Part shown: positions 1 through 7,663 of the stretch, piece by piece
Numbering within the stretch: the first letter of the stretch is position 1
How the letters are laid out: each line of letters starts with the position of its first letter
Assembly: GCA_903904615.1 (NCBI GenBank)
Contig: CAIVDG010000249.1
Location: 1 to 14,759 of the forward strand
Direction of reading: 5' to 3'
Length of the DNA: 14,759 nucleotides
From: an uncultured Acidimicrobiaceae bacterium
GTDB lineage: Bacteria > Actinomycetota > Acidimicrobiia > Acidimicrobiales > Ilumatobacteraceae
Notes under the pieces: generated by a model
Seen by the model: the letters and a program-made list of their open reading frames with translations, nothing else
Databases searched by the model: none
Told to the model about the DNA's origin: nothing
Translations under genes and position numbers: made by a program

Positions 1-752
1 AAGGTGCACCAACTTCGGTGACGTCGTATATGGCATCTGCCGGCAAAGTGGCCGCATTTGCTGCACTGCTTCGCTTGTTGATGTCGGGTCTCATCACTCG
101 AGTCGACGACTGGCGACCAGTGGTCTGGGTTCTTGCAACTCTCACTATTTTTGTTGGCTCCACAATGGCTGTTGTACAGACAAATGTGAAGCGCATGTTG
201 GCCTATTCATCAATTAGCCATGCTGGTTTCATCTTGGTGGGTGTCGAGGCCGCATCGCATCGTGGAAGCGATGGATTGTCGTCGTCCATGGCGTACCTTG
301 CCATCTACACAATGTTGGTCATGGGTTCGTTCGCAATCTTGGTCACTGTGGCTGGTAACGGAGACGATGCAACATCGCTTGACTCGTTTAAAGGTCTCGC
401 GCAGCGTCGGCCCGTCTTGGCTCTTGCATTCAGTGCGTTGTTGTTCGCCCAAGCCGGAGTTCCATTTACGTCTGGCTTCGTCGCAAAGTTCGGCGTCATT
501 AAGTCCGCGGTCGAAGCTGAGTCCTATGCAATTGCTGTGGTGGCCATGGTGGGTGCAGTCATCGGTGCGTTCCTCTACCTTCGCATCATGGTCAGTATGT
601 GGATGGAAGAGCCCGCGAGCACTGAGAAGATTGCCATTCCTCGTCCAGTCGGAGTGGTCATTGTTGCGTCTGTTGCCTTCGCGCTGGTGGTGGGCTTTTT
701 CCCAGGCCTCTTGTTGGACGCAGCTGATTTAGTTCGCTTCGTTCCGCTCTAG
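1..752 (+). CDS. nuoN: NADH-quinone oxidoreductase subunit N, C-terminal part (5' end outside window)
   Basis: This is a membrane subunit of respiratory complex I, one of the three Mrp-antiporter-like proton-pumping subunits. Only the last 249 residues are in the window (reading frame from base 3). The visible part has the family core GAPTSVTSYMASAGKVAAF, then QTNVKRMLAYSSISHAGF, the segment that carries the conserved Lys and His of the antiporter half-channels, then AQAGVPFTSGFVAKF. About six hydrophobic segments follow one another to the stop. NuoN is favoured over NuoM or NuoL by the GAPT..T.(Y/F)MA...K motif and the C-terminal length. It is normally the last gene of a nuo operon, and here nothing of the operon follows it: a secreted protease gene begins 60 bp later. 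The nuoA-L genes in the same orientation start 7.7 kb downstream, so this nuoN either belongs to another cluster or was separated from this one. Confidence 0.93.
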   Translation, partial: GAPTSVTSYMASAGKVAAFAALLRLLMSGLITRVDDWRPVVWVLATLTIFVGSTMAVVQTNVKRMLAYSSISHAGFILVGVEAASHRGSDGLSSSMAYLAIYTMLVMGSFAILVTVAGNGDDATSLDSFKGLAQRRPVLALAFSALLFAQAGVPFTSGFVAKFGVIKSAVEAESYAIAVVAMVGAVIGAFLYLRIMVSMWMEEPASTEKIAIPRPVGVVIVASVAFALVVGFFPGLLLDAADLVRFVPL

Positions 753-812
753 TTTTGTAAGAAAACTTTCCTTCATAAACAGGAATACCTTTTTCCCCAC
801 TAAGGTCACGGT
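753..812 (+). other. Short intergenic region between nuoN and the protease gene; weak hairpin
   Basis: This AT-rich 60-bp gap contains a 5-bp inverted repeat (TTCCT at 768-772, AGGAA at 781-785, 8-nt loop), followed by five T's at 790-794. That could be a weak terminator for the upstream nuo transcript. No convincing -35/-10 pair is visible for the protease. The AAGG at 802-805 lies 7 nt before the GTG at 813 and is a plausible ribosome binding site. Confidence 0.3.
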
Positions 813-3800
813 GTGTTGAAAAGTTTTTACTTTCGTGGTGTTTGCCTCGCTGTAACAGCGGCAACTTTCGCCGCGATTGGCGTTGTCCCCAGTGCTGCCA
901 GTGCGCAAACCACCGATGACTCGCTCCCTGTGTCTCGTGACGAGTCCCGCGCTCGCTACGTTCTGGTCGCCGACTCCGCAGCGGACTACACATCACTACG
1001 AACTGACATGGTTTCAGCTGGTGCAGAAATTCTTGAAGAGTATGCCGACGTGTTTTCTGGAGCATCGGTCTTGCTCACACCGGCTCAGGCCACAGCCCTT
1101 CTCGACGACACACGAGTATCAACTCTTGAGGTAGACGACATTATTCAGTCGTCCGAGAAATCCTTAGATGAATCAGATGTCATTGCTGGTCACTACATCA
1201 TCGAGATGCACTCGCGCGCAAATGCTGTCGCTCAGGAAAGCCTGTTGTCTGTTCTCGGAGAGAACGTTACGTATCAGTACACCAAAGCATTCCGCGGTTT
1301 CGCAGCTCAACTCACCACTGCAGAAGTGAAGTACATTCGCACCAATCCATTGGTGAAGACCATTGAACCCGACCGAGTAGTGCGAGTTGATGCAGAACAA
1401 GTTTCGCCACCATGGGGTCTTGACCGCCTCGACCAACAGAGCCTTCCGTTAAATCAGCGATACAGCTACCAAGGAACTGGTTCGGGAGTGACGGCATACG
1501 TAGTCGATACGGGGATTTTTTCGTCGCACTCAGATTTCGGTGGTCGAGTTCGCCTCGGGTGGCCATCAACGGGTGCCTCGGACTGTCAGGGTCACGGAAC
1601 TCACGTCGCAGGAACCGTTGCTGGTGCAACGTATGGCGTAGCAAAGGCTGCCTCACTCGTCTCTGTTCGAGTTCTCGATTGTTCTGGTTCGGGAAGTAAC
1701 TCCACGGTTATCGCTGGTCTCGACTGGATTGTTTCTGACCATGCTTCGGGTGTGAAGGCTGTTGCCAACATGAGCCTTGGTGGTACGTACTCTGCAACGG
1801 TGAACTCTGCAGTCGATCGTGTCATTAGCGACGGTGTCGTCATGGTGGTCGCTGCAGGTAACGAAAGTATGAGTGCCTGCACAAAGTCGCCCGCCAGTAC
1901 TCCTAACGCAGTCACAGTTGCAGCGTCTACATCAACCGATTCGCGTGCCAGTTTTTCTAACTACGGAAGCTGTGTCGACCTATTTGCTCCCGGCGAGTCG
2001 ATTCTCTCCACATTGAATGGTGGAGGTGCCGGGTATAAGAGCGGTACATCAATGGCCTCCCCACATGTGGCGGGTGCAGCAGCTGTTTTGTGGGGGCTAA
2101 ACCCCGGTTACTCAGCATCACAAGTATCACAGGCCGTTGTTAATGGAGCGACGCAGAACAAAATCACCGACACAATGAGCTCACCCAATCGGTTGCTCTT
2201 CCTTGCTCCAAGCAGTGGCGTGGCGCCAAGTGCGCCTGCAAGTATCTCCGCAATTGCATCGTCTGGAACAGTCACTATTTCGTGGACTGCGCCATCATCA
2301 ACTGGAACGAATGCCATTACCGCGTATGACGTAGTGACCAGCAGTGGTGCAGCGGTGTGTACGTGGTCGTCGGGTCCGCTTCAGTGTCAAACTTCTACGC
2401 TTTCCGCAGGTACGTACCAGTTCAAAGTGTCGGCAACGTCTTCTGCCGGAACGTCGTCCTACTCGTCGTTGTCTAATTCGGTCACTGTTTCTGCTTCAGG
2501 AAATAACGACTTCTTCGCATCAGCTCGCGCACTTTCTTCCGATAGCGGAACCGTGTTTGACTCAAATACATCAGCCACTCGTGAAACGGGCGAGCCAACT
2601 GTTGCGGGTGCTACAGCGTCTACGCGTTGGTATTCCTTTACTCCGAATTCAACGGGCTCCCTGAGTGTCAATACCAATGGAAGTTCATTCGACACTGTCC
2701 TCGGTGTCTTTACGGGTTCATCCGTTTCCGCTCTCACGTCGCGCGCATCTGACGACGATTCCGGAGATGGAACTGCAAGTCTGTTGTCCGTGTCCGTTTC
2801 ATCTGGCACCACGTATTACATCCAAGTTGGCTCTTACTACTCCACATCCACGGGATCCATCACATTGAACTGGTCGCTTGCTGGTGCAACGTGTTCCGGA
2901 ACACCCTCCAACGATTCCCTGGCATGCGCGACCAACATCACCAACCTCTCTAGTTCGGCGTCGGGTTCAAACGCGCTGGCAACACTTGAGCCAACCGAAC
3001 TCGATACGACGAGTGTCTGCCGTTCGGTGTGGTATCGGGTCACACCAAGCGGAAGTGGTACGGCAACATTGAGTACAAGTGGAAGTTCGTTTGACACGTA
3101 CATGCATGTGTATCGCGCAACATCCTCGGCTGCCACCTATGGATCACTTACGTATGTTGATAGCAATGATGACTACCCGTCTGCCACGTATAGCTATCTC
3201 TCCAATGTCAGTTTGTCGGCTGGTTACACCTATTTCATTCGTATCGCTGGCTATTCAGGCTCTTCCGGGTGTAACTCGGGCTCATTTACCTTCGCGTGGA
3301 CAATCTCAATTACAGGCACGGTCACTGCGCCTGGGGCGCCAACTGGCGTAACGGCAACGGGCGGAAATAGCGCAGCGACAGTGTCGTGGACTGCACCGTC
3401 GTCTAATGGTGGAGCTGTTATCTCGTCCTACACGGCGGTGTCGTCACCAGGTGGCTACACATGCACAACAACCACATTGTCCTGCTCGGTTGCAGGGCTT
3501 ACCAATGGAGTGTCTTACACATTCACGGTGTCTGCACGAAATGTTGCAGGTAGTGGTCTGTCATCAACTGCATCAAACTCGGTCACCATCGGACTTCTCA
3601 ATGACAACTTGTCAGGCGCAATTGGTATTGCATCTGGAACGGTTTATTCAAGCAATACAAATGCGACACGCGAAACGAATGAACCTGATCACGCCGGAGT
3701 TGCTGGCGGAAAATCTATGTGGTTCCGTTACTCGTCTACCACGTTAAAGAACATTCGCTTGAATACTCGTGGCAGCACATTCGACACGGTTCTGGCCGTT

Positions 3801-5762
3801 TATAAATCAACCGCCGTGTCATCAGGTTCCTCTGGTTCGGTGTACGGGGCGGTTCACGAGGGCAGTTCACTTTCGTTATCCGCGCCGGCAGGGTCAGTCT
3901 TTACTGGAATTACTTTTGCAAGTTATGGCGACCCCTCAGGCGATGCGGGCCAGTATGCATTGGGGTCGTGTCATGCTGCTACGACCGCTGCAATCGTCTC
4001 GAATACGTTTATTGGCCAAAGCACTGGCTCAGTTCTCGCAGCAAACAGCACGTTTGGTGATCCATGTCCTGGGACCTTCAAGCGTTTGTATGTTCGACTT
4101 ACCTATGGTCCTGCAACTGGAGTGTCGTACAGCAATCTTCAAGCAGTTGTTGCAAACGATGACGCAACAGATGCCATTAACGGGTCAAGTTTTGTTTCGT
4201 TTACGGCACAGCCAAACATCGTCTACTACGTAGTGGTTGATGGGTATGACGGTTGGAACGGCGTTGCTTCTGGATCCATCACCTTGAATACAGAGGAAGA
4301 GTCAACTCAACTTCCTGGAACTCCAACACGTGTTCTGGCCGCGGCCACTAGTGGGGGTGCCGCAATCTCCTGGCGTCGACCCGACACTAACTTTGCGTCA
4401 ATCACGGGCTACCGCGTCACAAGTTCGCCAGATGGGAGAACTTGTGAGGCAGGTGTCGACGTTTTCTCGTGTGTCATCACGGGTCTCGTCAACGGCCGTA
4501 CGTACACATTCACTGTTGTATCGCTGAACGCACTTGGTGCATCTGCAGCATCTGTTCCATCAAATGCTGTCACGCCTGCGGCATCTGACATCACCCGTTC
4601 TCTTGCGACAGCTTGGGGCGTCGACAGAGTGGACGAACGCAGTTCCACACTTGATGGCTACATTGCTATGGCCGGTCGCGGACAAGGCGCTCGACTCTAC
4701 GTAGTAGATACAGGTATTCGCGCATCACACGTCGAGTTCGCAGGTCGAATGGCTACCGGTTATTCCTCCATAAATGACGGTTATGGCACCAGCGATTGCA
4801 ATGGTCACGGCACTCACGTGGCGTCATCAGCAGCTGGCTCAACATATGGCATCGCATCCGCGGCCACAGTGGTACCTGTGCGAGTCCTCGATTGTGACGG
4901 CTCTGGAACAGATTCTGGTGTTATTGCTGGATTGAACTGGGTGGCCCAGAACATCCGCGCCACGAATACAACGGCAATCGTCAACATGAGCCTTGGTGGC
5001 TCGTATGACTCAGCGCTCAACGCAGCGGTACGTTCAATTGTTTCTCTCGGTGTTCCCGTTGTTGTTGCCGCTGGTAACGATGGTCGCGATGCATGTGGTG
5101 CATCGCCTGCAAGTGAACCCACAGCAATCACCGTTGCTGCCTCCACAATCTCCGATGAGGAAGCCGTGTACTCCAACTACGGATCTTGTGTCGACATTTT
5201 CGGACCGGGTAGCTCGGTCCTTGCTGCGGGAATTTCTTCAGATACTTCAACCAGCACAAAGAGCGGTACGTCAATGGCGGCACCTCACGTTGCCGGATAC
5301 GCCACGGTGGTGAAGGGCTTGTTCCCATCTGCAGGTGCAACTGCCGTTGCAGCTGCCGTCGTCGGTTCGGCTACTCCAAATGTTCTTTCGTATGTGTCTA
5401 GCAATACTGCCAACAAACTGTTGTTTGTTGGCCTTGCACGATGTGACGTGGCAGCACTTGCAGGTGTGGTGTGTTCTGCATTGGTTGCCCCTGCCCCTGC
5501 TGCGCCAGTACCTACCAAGGTCACGCTCATCACATCAAAGACACCCGCAACAGCAACGAATCTTGCCAAGACAGCAAGACTCACCGTGCCTACTGGTGCA
5601 AAAGTTTCTGTGAAGGTCGCGAGTAGTGCATCCCGTTACTGCAAGGTCAGGTCCAACAAGGTGTATGCCGTTCGTTCTGGAACCTGCACTATGAGCGTCA
5701 CGGTCGCTGCAAAAGGCAAGAAGACCGTGACAAAGACCTTGAAAATCAAAGTCAAGAAGTAG
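813..5762 (+). CDS. Secreted double-headed subtilisin-family (S8) protease with Fn3, PPC-like and nested SUEL-type lectin domains
   Basis: Predicted exported serine endopeptidase of 1649 residues. A Sec signal peptide occupies residues 1-31 (cleavage after SAASA). Two I9-like propeptide regions follow (about 47-111 and 126-192). S8 domain 1 (about 198-465) has Asp232, His261, oxyanion Asn350 and Ser413 (SGTSMASPHVAG). Then come Fn3 (about 473-560), two PPC-like sandwiches (about 563-690 and 700-834), Fn3 (about 837-928), a third PPC-like domain (about 930-1160) interrupted by a SUEL-type lectin (about 1014-1099), and Fn3 (about 1168-1257). S8 domain 2 (about 1262-1545) has Asp1299, His1332, Asn1422 and Ser1487 (SGTSMAAPHVAG). 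A basic C-terminal module with a Cys pair (about 1550-1649) ends the protein; there is no LPXTG. Both S8 domains are proteinase K-like (DC.GHGTH). The GTG start has AAGG upstream; TTG at 816 is an alternative. Family and triads are clear; substrate, processing and surface anchoring are unknown. Confidence 0.93.
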   Translation: MLKSFYFRGVCLAVTAATFAAIGVVPSAASAQTTDDSLPVSRDESRARYVLVADSAADYTSLRTDMVSAGAEILEEYADVFSGASVLLTPAQATALLDDTRVSTLEVDDIIQSSEKSLDESDVIAGHYIIEMHSRANAVAQESLLSVLGENVTYQYTKAFRGFAAQLTTAEVKYIRTNPLVKTIEPDRVVRVDAEQVSPPWGLDRLDQQSLPLNQRYSYQGTGSGVTAYVVDTGIFSSHSDFGGRVRLGWPSTGASDCQGHGTHVAGTVAGATYGVAKAASLVSVRVLDCSGSGSNSTVIAGLDWIVSDHASGVKAVANMSLGGTYSATVNSAVDRVISDGVVMVVAAGNESMSACTKSPASTPNAVTVAASTSTDSRASFSNYGSCVDLFAPGESILSTLNGGGAGYKSGTSMASPHVAGAAAVLWGLNPGYSASQVSQAVVNGATQNKITDTMSSPNRLLFLAPSSGVAPSAPASISAIASSGTVTISWTAPSSTGTNAITAYDVVTSSGAAVCTWSSGPLQCQTSTLSAGTYQFKVSATSSAGTSSYSSLSNSVTVSASGNNDFFASARALSSDSGTVFDSNTSATRETGEPTVAGATASTRWYSFTPNSTGSLSVNTNGSSFDTVLGVFTGSSVSALTSRASDDDSGDGTASLLSVSVSSGTTYYIQVGSYYSTSTGSITLNWSLAGATCSGTPSNDSLACATNITNLSSSASGSNALATLEPTELDTTSVCRSVWYRVTPSGSGTATLSTSGSSFDTYMHVYRATSSAATYGSLTYVDSNDDYPSATYSYLSNVSLSAGYTYFIRIAGYSGSSGCNSGSFTFAWTISITGTVTAPGAPTGVTATGGNSAATVSWTAPSSNGGAVISSYTAVSSPGGYTCTTTTLSCSVAGLTNGVSYTFTVSARNVAGSGLSSTASNSVTIGLLNDNLSGAIGIASGTVYSSNTNATRETNEPDHAGVAGGKSMWFRYSSTTLKNIRLNTRGSTFDTVLAVYKSTAVSSGSSGSVYGAVHEGSSLSLSAPAGSVFTGITFASYGDPSGDAGQYALGSCHAATTAAIVSNTFIGQSTGSVLAANSTFGDPCPGTFKRLYVRLTYGPATGVSYSNLQAVVANDDATDAINGSSFVSFTAQPNIVYYVVVDGYDGWNGVASGSITLNTEEESTQLPGTPTRVLAAATSGGAAISWRRPDTNFASITGYRVTSSPDGRTCEAGVDVFSCVITGLVNGRTYTFTVVSLNALGASAASVPSNAVTPAASDITRSLATAWGVDRVDERSSTLDGYIAMAGRGQGARLYVVDTGIRASHVEFAGRMATGYSSINDGYGTSDCNGHGTHVASSAAGSTYGIASAATVVPVRVLDCDGSGTDSGVIAGLNWVAQNIRATNTTAIVNMSLGGSYDSALNAAVRSIVSLGVPVVVAAGNDGRDACGASPASEPTAITVAASTISDEEAVYSNYGSCVDIFGPGSSVLAAGISSDTSTSTKSGTSMAAPHVAGYATVVKGLFPSAGATAVAAAVVGSATPNVLSYVSSNTANKLLFVGLARCDVAALAGVVCSALVAPAPAAPVPTKVTLITSKTPATATNLAKTARLTVPTGAKVSVKVASSASRYCKVRSNKVYAVRSGTCTMSVTVAAKGKKTVTKTLKIKVKK
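1491..2100 (+). repeat. Intragenic duplication, copy 1: first S8 catalytic domain
   Basis: This stretch encodes the core of S8 domain 1 and is paralogous to 4692-5320. Shared blocks include VVDTGI, GHGTHVA, VRVLDC, NMSLGG, VVAAGN, SNYGSCVD and SGTSMA.PHVAG. An 18-nt identical stretch, CAACATGAGCCTTGGTGG, lies at 1766-1783 and at 4982-4999; elsewhere third positions have diverged. This indicates an old within-gene duplication kept in function, not a recent copy. Confidence 0.7.
3852..4109 (+). other. Encoded SUEL-type (Gal_Lectin) domain inserted within the third PPC-like domain of the protease
   Basis: Residues about 1014-1099 read as a D-galactose/L-rhamnose-binding lectin domain like those of sea-urchin egg lectin and the C-terminus of plant beta-galactosidases. 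Landmarks in order are HEGSSLSL (Glu1016), FASYGDPSG (Tyr1038), GSCHA (Cys1053), IGQSTGSV, AANSTFGDPCPGTFKRL (Asp1083, Cys1085, Lys1090). The Glu, Tyr, Asp and Lys correspond to sugar-contacting positions of known family members. Only two Cys remain, GSCHA and DPC, probably one of the family's disulfides; the other usual Cys positions hold Phe, Gly and similar residues. The flanking segments FDTVLAVY (before) and VANDDATD...VDGYDG (after) are the two halves of one PPC-like sandwich, so the lectin sits in a loop. The domain assignment is by pattern only. Confidence 0.8.
4692..5320 (+). repeat. Intragenic duplication, copy 2: second S8 catalytic domain
   Basis: Second copy of the subtilisin catalytic core, paralogous to 1491-2100. 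It keeps every catalytic residue (Asp1299, His1332, Asn1422, Ser1487) and the entry motif WGVDRVDE, matching WGLDRLDQ before domain 1. No I9-like propeptide precedes it; an Fn3 domain does. Its sequence between the oxyanion Asn and the Ser is close to copy 1 but not identical, for example GNDGRDACGASPAS against GNESMSACTKSPAS. Confidence 0.7.
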
Positions 5763-6455
5763 TTATCTAGTGGCGCGTGCCACTAACTCCATAAACAATC
5801 CCTGGTTGTGTGGGTCATCTTCTGCCGTATCTTCGGGGTGCCACTGAACCCCAACAACCCAGGTAGCTGCCGTGTGTTCCACGGCCTCAATAGTTCCGTC
5901 CTGAAAAGTTCCTACCACGGATAGGTCTCTCGCGAGTTCGTCTATCGCTTGGTGATGAAATGAGTGCACAAGCGGTTCATGTGTGCCCATTGCAAGCGCA
6001 ACACGAGATCCTGGAACAAGCTGTACATCGTGCATGGTGTCTCGATGGTCGGGAGTGGTGTCGAGATGTTGAATCAATGTTCCGCCAAGAGCAACGTTCA
6101 GAATCTGGTGTCCGCGACAAATTGCGAGAATAGGAATATCTCTTTCAATCGCACGGCGAAGGGCCACAATTTCAAACTCGTCAATGAACTCATTGACGCC
6201 GTATAGACGTGCACGTTCGGTGTGTCCATAACTACTGGGAGACACATCTCCTCCGCCCAGCAACACCATTCCATCGCATCGGTCAACAGTGGCTCGAATC
6301 AAGTCATGGTTATCTGTTGGTGGAAGAACAACAGGTAGTCCACCTGCTCGTTGCACTGCATCTGCATAAAAGCGCCCACCACTCACGACCGGAGTGCGTT
6401 GTCCTTGCGCTTCGTCGCTTCGTCGACCCGGAATAACGATGAGCGGTGCGCTCAT
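5763..6455 (-). CDS. Peptidase C26 / gamma-glutamyl-GABA hydrolase-like class I amidotransferase
   Basis: This is a 230-residue cytoplasmic enzyme of the PuuD-like group, which hydrolyses gamma-glutamyl bonds (in E. coli PuuD, gamma-glutamyl-GABA to glutamate plus GABA). Visible landmarks are an N-terminal IVIPGRRSDE, the LLGGGDVSPSSYG loop typical of this group, the nucleophile elbow AICRGHQILN (Cys113), and GVQWHPED (His206, Glu208) completing the triad. Length is typical. The ATG overlaps the stop of the upstream threonine ammonia-lyase gene (ATGA), so the two are probably cotranscribed and translationally coupled; no clear Shine-Dalgarno sequence precedes it. Its TAA directly abuts the TAG of the convergent protease gene with no spacer. 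The family is secure. The actual gamma-glutamyl substrate is not; no puuA, puuC or other putrescine genes are nearby, so I do not assign puuD. Confidence 0.9.
   Translation of the reverse strand: MSAPLIVIPGRRSDEAQGQRTPVVSGGRFYADAVQRAGGLPVVLPPTDNHDLIRATVDRCDGMVLLGGGDVSPSSYGHTERARLYGVNEFIDEFEIVALRRAIERDIPILAICRGHQILNVALGGTLIQHLDTTPDHRDTMHDVQLVPGSRVALAMGTHEPLVHSFHHQAIDELARDLSVVGTFQDGTIEAVEHTAATWVVGVQWHPEDTAEDDPHNQGLFMELVARATR
5768..5785. terminator. Perfect 7-bp hairpin just past the convergent stop codons
   Basis: TAGTGGC (5768-5774), a 4-nt loop GCGT and GCCACTA (5779-5785) form a perfect inverted repeat. It begins 5 nt after the protease stop and lies inside the 3' end of the minus-strand amidotransferase gene. 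It could fold in the protease mRNA and act as a terminator or 3' stabiliser, but no T-run follows on either strand, so an intrinsic terminator is only a possibility. Confidence 0.35.
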
Positions 6456-7663
6456 CCGGGCGTAATTTCATCAACGATGTATCCACCAGAAGTCGCTGCT
6501 GCCATCACCGTTGCAGCGTGTTCGCGTGAACGAACTTCCAGCACTACCTGCACGCCTGTTTCGCGCACGTGTAAGTCGATGCCTTCTCTGACGTGTTCTA
6601 CTTCAATGAGGTTTGCACCCACTTGAGCAAACAATGCAAGAAGTCCAGCGAGTCCGCCGGGTCGGTCGGAAATACGAACAAACAGAATAAGACGACGCCC
6701 TGCTTGTGTTTCGTGGCGACGAATGAGGTTGGGAACAAGTCCGAGGTCGACGTTTCCGCCGGAGAGAACGACACATGTAGTTCCCGAGGACGAAGGCGTT
6801 ACTTGTCCGCTCAAAAGCGCAGACACACCAACTGCGCCACCGCCTTCTACATACAACTTTGCACGATCCATCAAGAGAACCATTGCATCGGCAACAAGAT
6901 CTTCTTCGACGACAACAATCTCGTCAACCCATTGTTCAATGATGGGGCGCGTGAATTCGCCGGGCTCCTTCACGGCAATACCATCGGCCAGCGTGACAAT
7001 AGGTCCGTCCGCTGGTGGTGAACCTGCGTATGGTGCGCATGCTCGAACTTGAACACCAATCACACGCACATGTGGCTTTAGTTGTTTCACTGCGAGTGCA
7101 ACACCGCCTGTTAGCCCTCCACCGCCGAGAGGCACAATGACAGTGGTTAAGTCGTCGATGTCTTCAATAAGTTCAAGTCCAAGAGTTGCTTGCCCCGCAA
7201 CGACCATCGGATCATCAAATGGATGACAGAAATTCATTCCGGTTTGTTCTGCGTGCTTGCGTGCAAGGTGCACTGCGTCAGACAACGTGTCGCCACCTTC
7301 AGTGAGTGTGGCTCCGTACGAACGGACTGCTTCCATCTTTGACAACGACGCACCGGCCGGAACAAAAATTTGGCACGGCACACCAAAGTGTCGAGCAGCA
7401 AATGCAAGCGACTGCGCGTGGTTGCCTGCGCTACCTGCAACAACACCACGCGACGCAAGTGTTCCAAGAGATGCAAGCTTGTTCATGCCGCCACGAATCT
7501 TGAACGAACCAGTTCGTTGCAAGTTCTCCGCCTTGAAAACAACGGTGCCGCCACATCGCTCGGACAGCGCCGCCGATTCCGTGATGGGTGTGTGCTTCAC
7601 CACGCCACTGCCTGCCTGGCGGGCAGCGTGAATTATGGAGAGATCGATAGGGAAGTCGGCCAT
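6452..7663 (-). CDS. ilvA: Threonine ammonia-lyase (threonine dehydratase), medium form with C-terminal ACT domain
   Basis: This PLP enzyme converts threonine to 2-oxobutanoate and ammonia, the first step toward isoleucine or a catabolic step. It has 403 residues. The fold type II core spans about 1-320 with TGSFKIRGGMNKL (Schiff-base Lys55), the substrate loop SAGNHAQ (78-84), the phosphate-binding glycine loop PLGGGGLTGG (from 178) and LSGGNVDLG. A single ACT domain (about 325-400, RLILFVRISDRPGGLAGLL) follows, the layout of the 'medium form' rather than E. coli IlvA, which is longer with a double ACT-like region, or TdcB, which has none. The ACT domain suggests amino-acid feedback, ligand unknown. 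The ATG at 7663 is 21 bp from the divergent amidotransferase start; AGGTG lies 4 nt before it. The gene overlaps the downstream C26 amidotransferase by 4 nt. Biosynthetic versus degradative role cannot be read from the sequence. Confidence 0.93.
   Translation of the reverse strand: MADFPIDLSIIHAARQAGSGVVKHTPITESAALSERCGGTVVFKAENLQRTGSFKIRGGMNKLASLGTLASRGVVAGSAGNHAQSLAFAARHFGVPCQIFVPAGASLSKMEAVRSYGATLTEGGDTLSDAVHLARKHAEQTGMNFCHPFDDPMVVAGQATLGLELIEDIDDLTTVIVPLGGGGLTGGVALAVKQLKPHVRVIGVQVRACAPYAGSPPADGPIVTLADGIAVKEPGEFTRPIIEQWVDEIVVVEEDLVADAMVLLMDRAKLYVEGGGAVGVSALLSGQVTPSSSGTTCVVLSGGNVDLGLVPNLIRRHETQAGRRLILFVRISDRPGGLAGLLALFAQVGANLIEVEHVREGIDLHVRETGVQVVLEVRSREHAATVMAAATSGGYIVDEITPG

Noticed and set aside
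18..752. Treating GTG at 18 as the start of a complete 244-residue gene
   Set aside because: The frame is open to base 3 and the upstream codons give GAPTS, which is part of the conserved NuoN motif; the gene is cut by the window edge.
768..794. Strong terminator after nuoN
   Set aside because: The stem is only five mostly A/T pairs with an 8-nt loop, and the T-run is separated from it; kept only as a weak possibility.
2108..5584. Long minus-strand and alternative-frame open frames across the protease gene
   Set aside because: They lie wholly within a well-supported gene, have no family motifs or ribosome binding sites, and reflect its Ser/Thr/Ala-rich codon usage.
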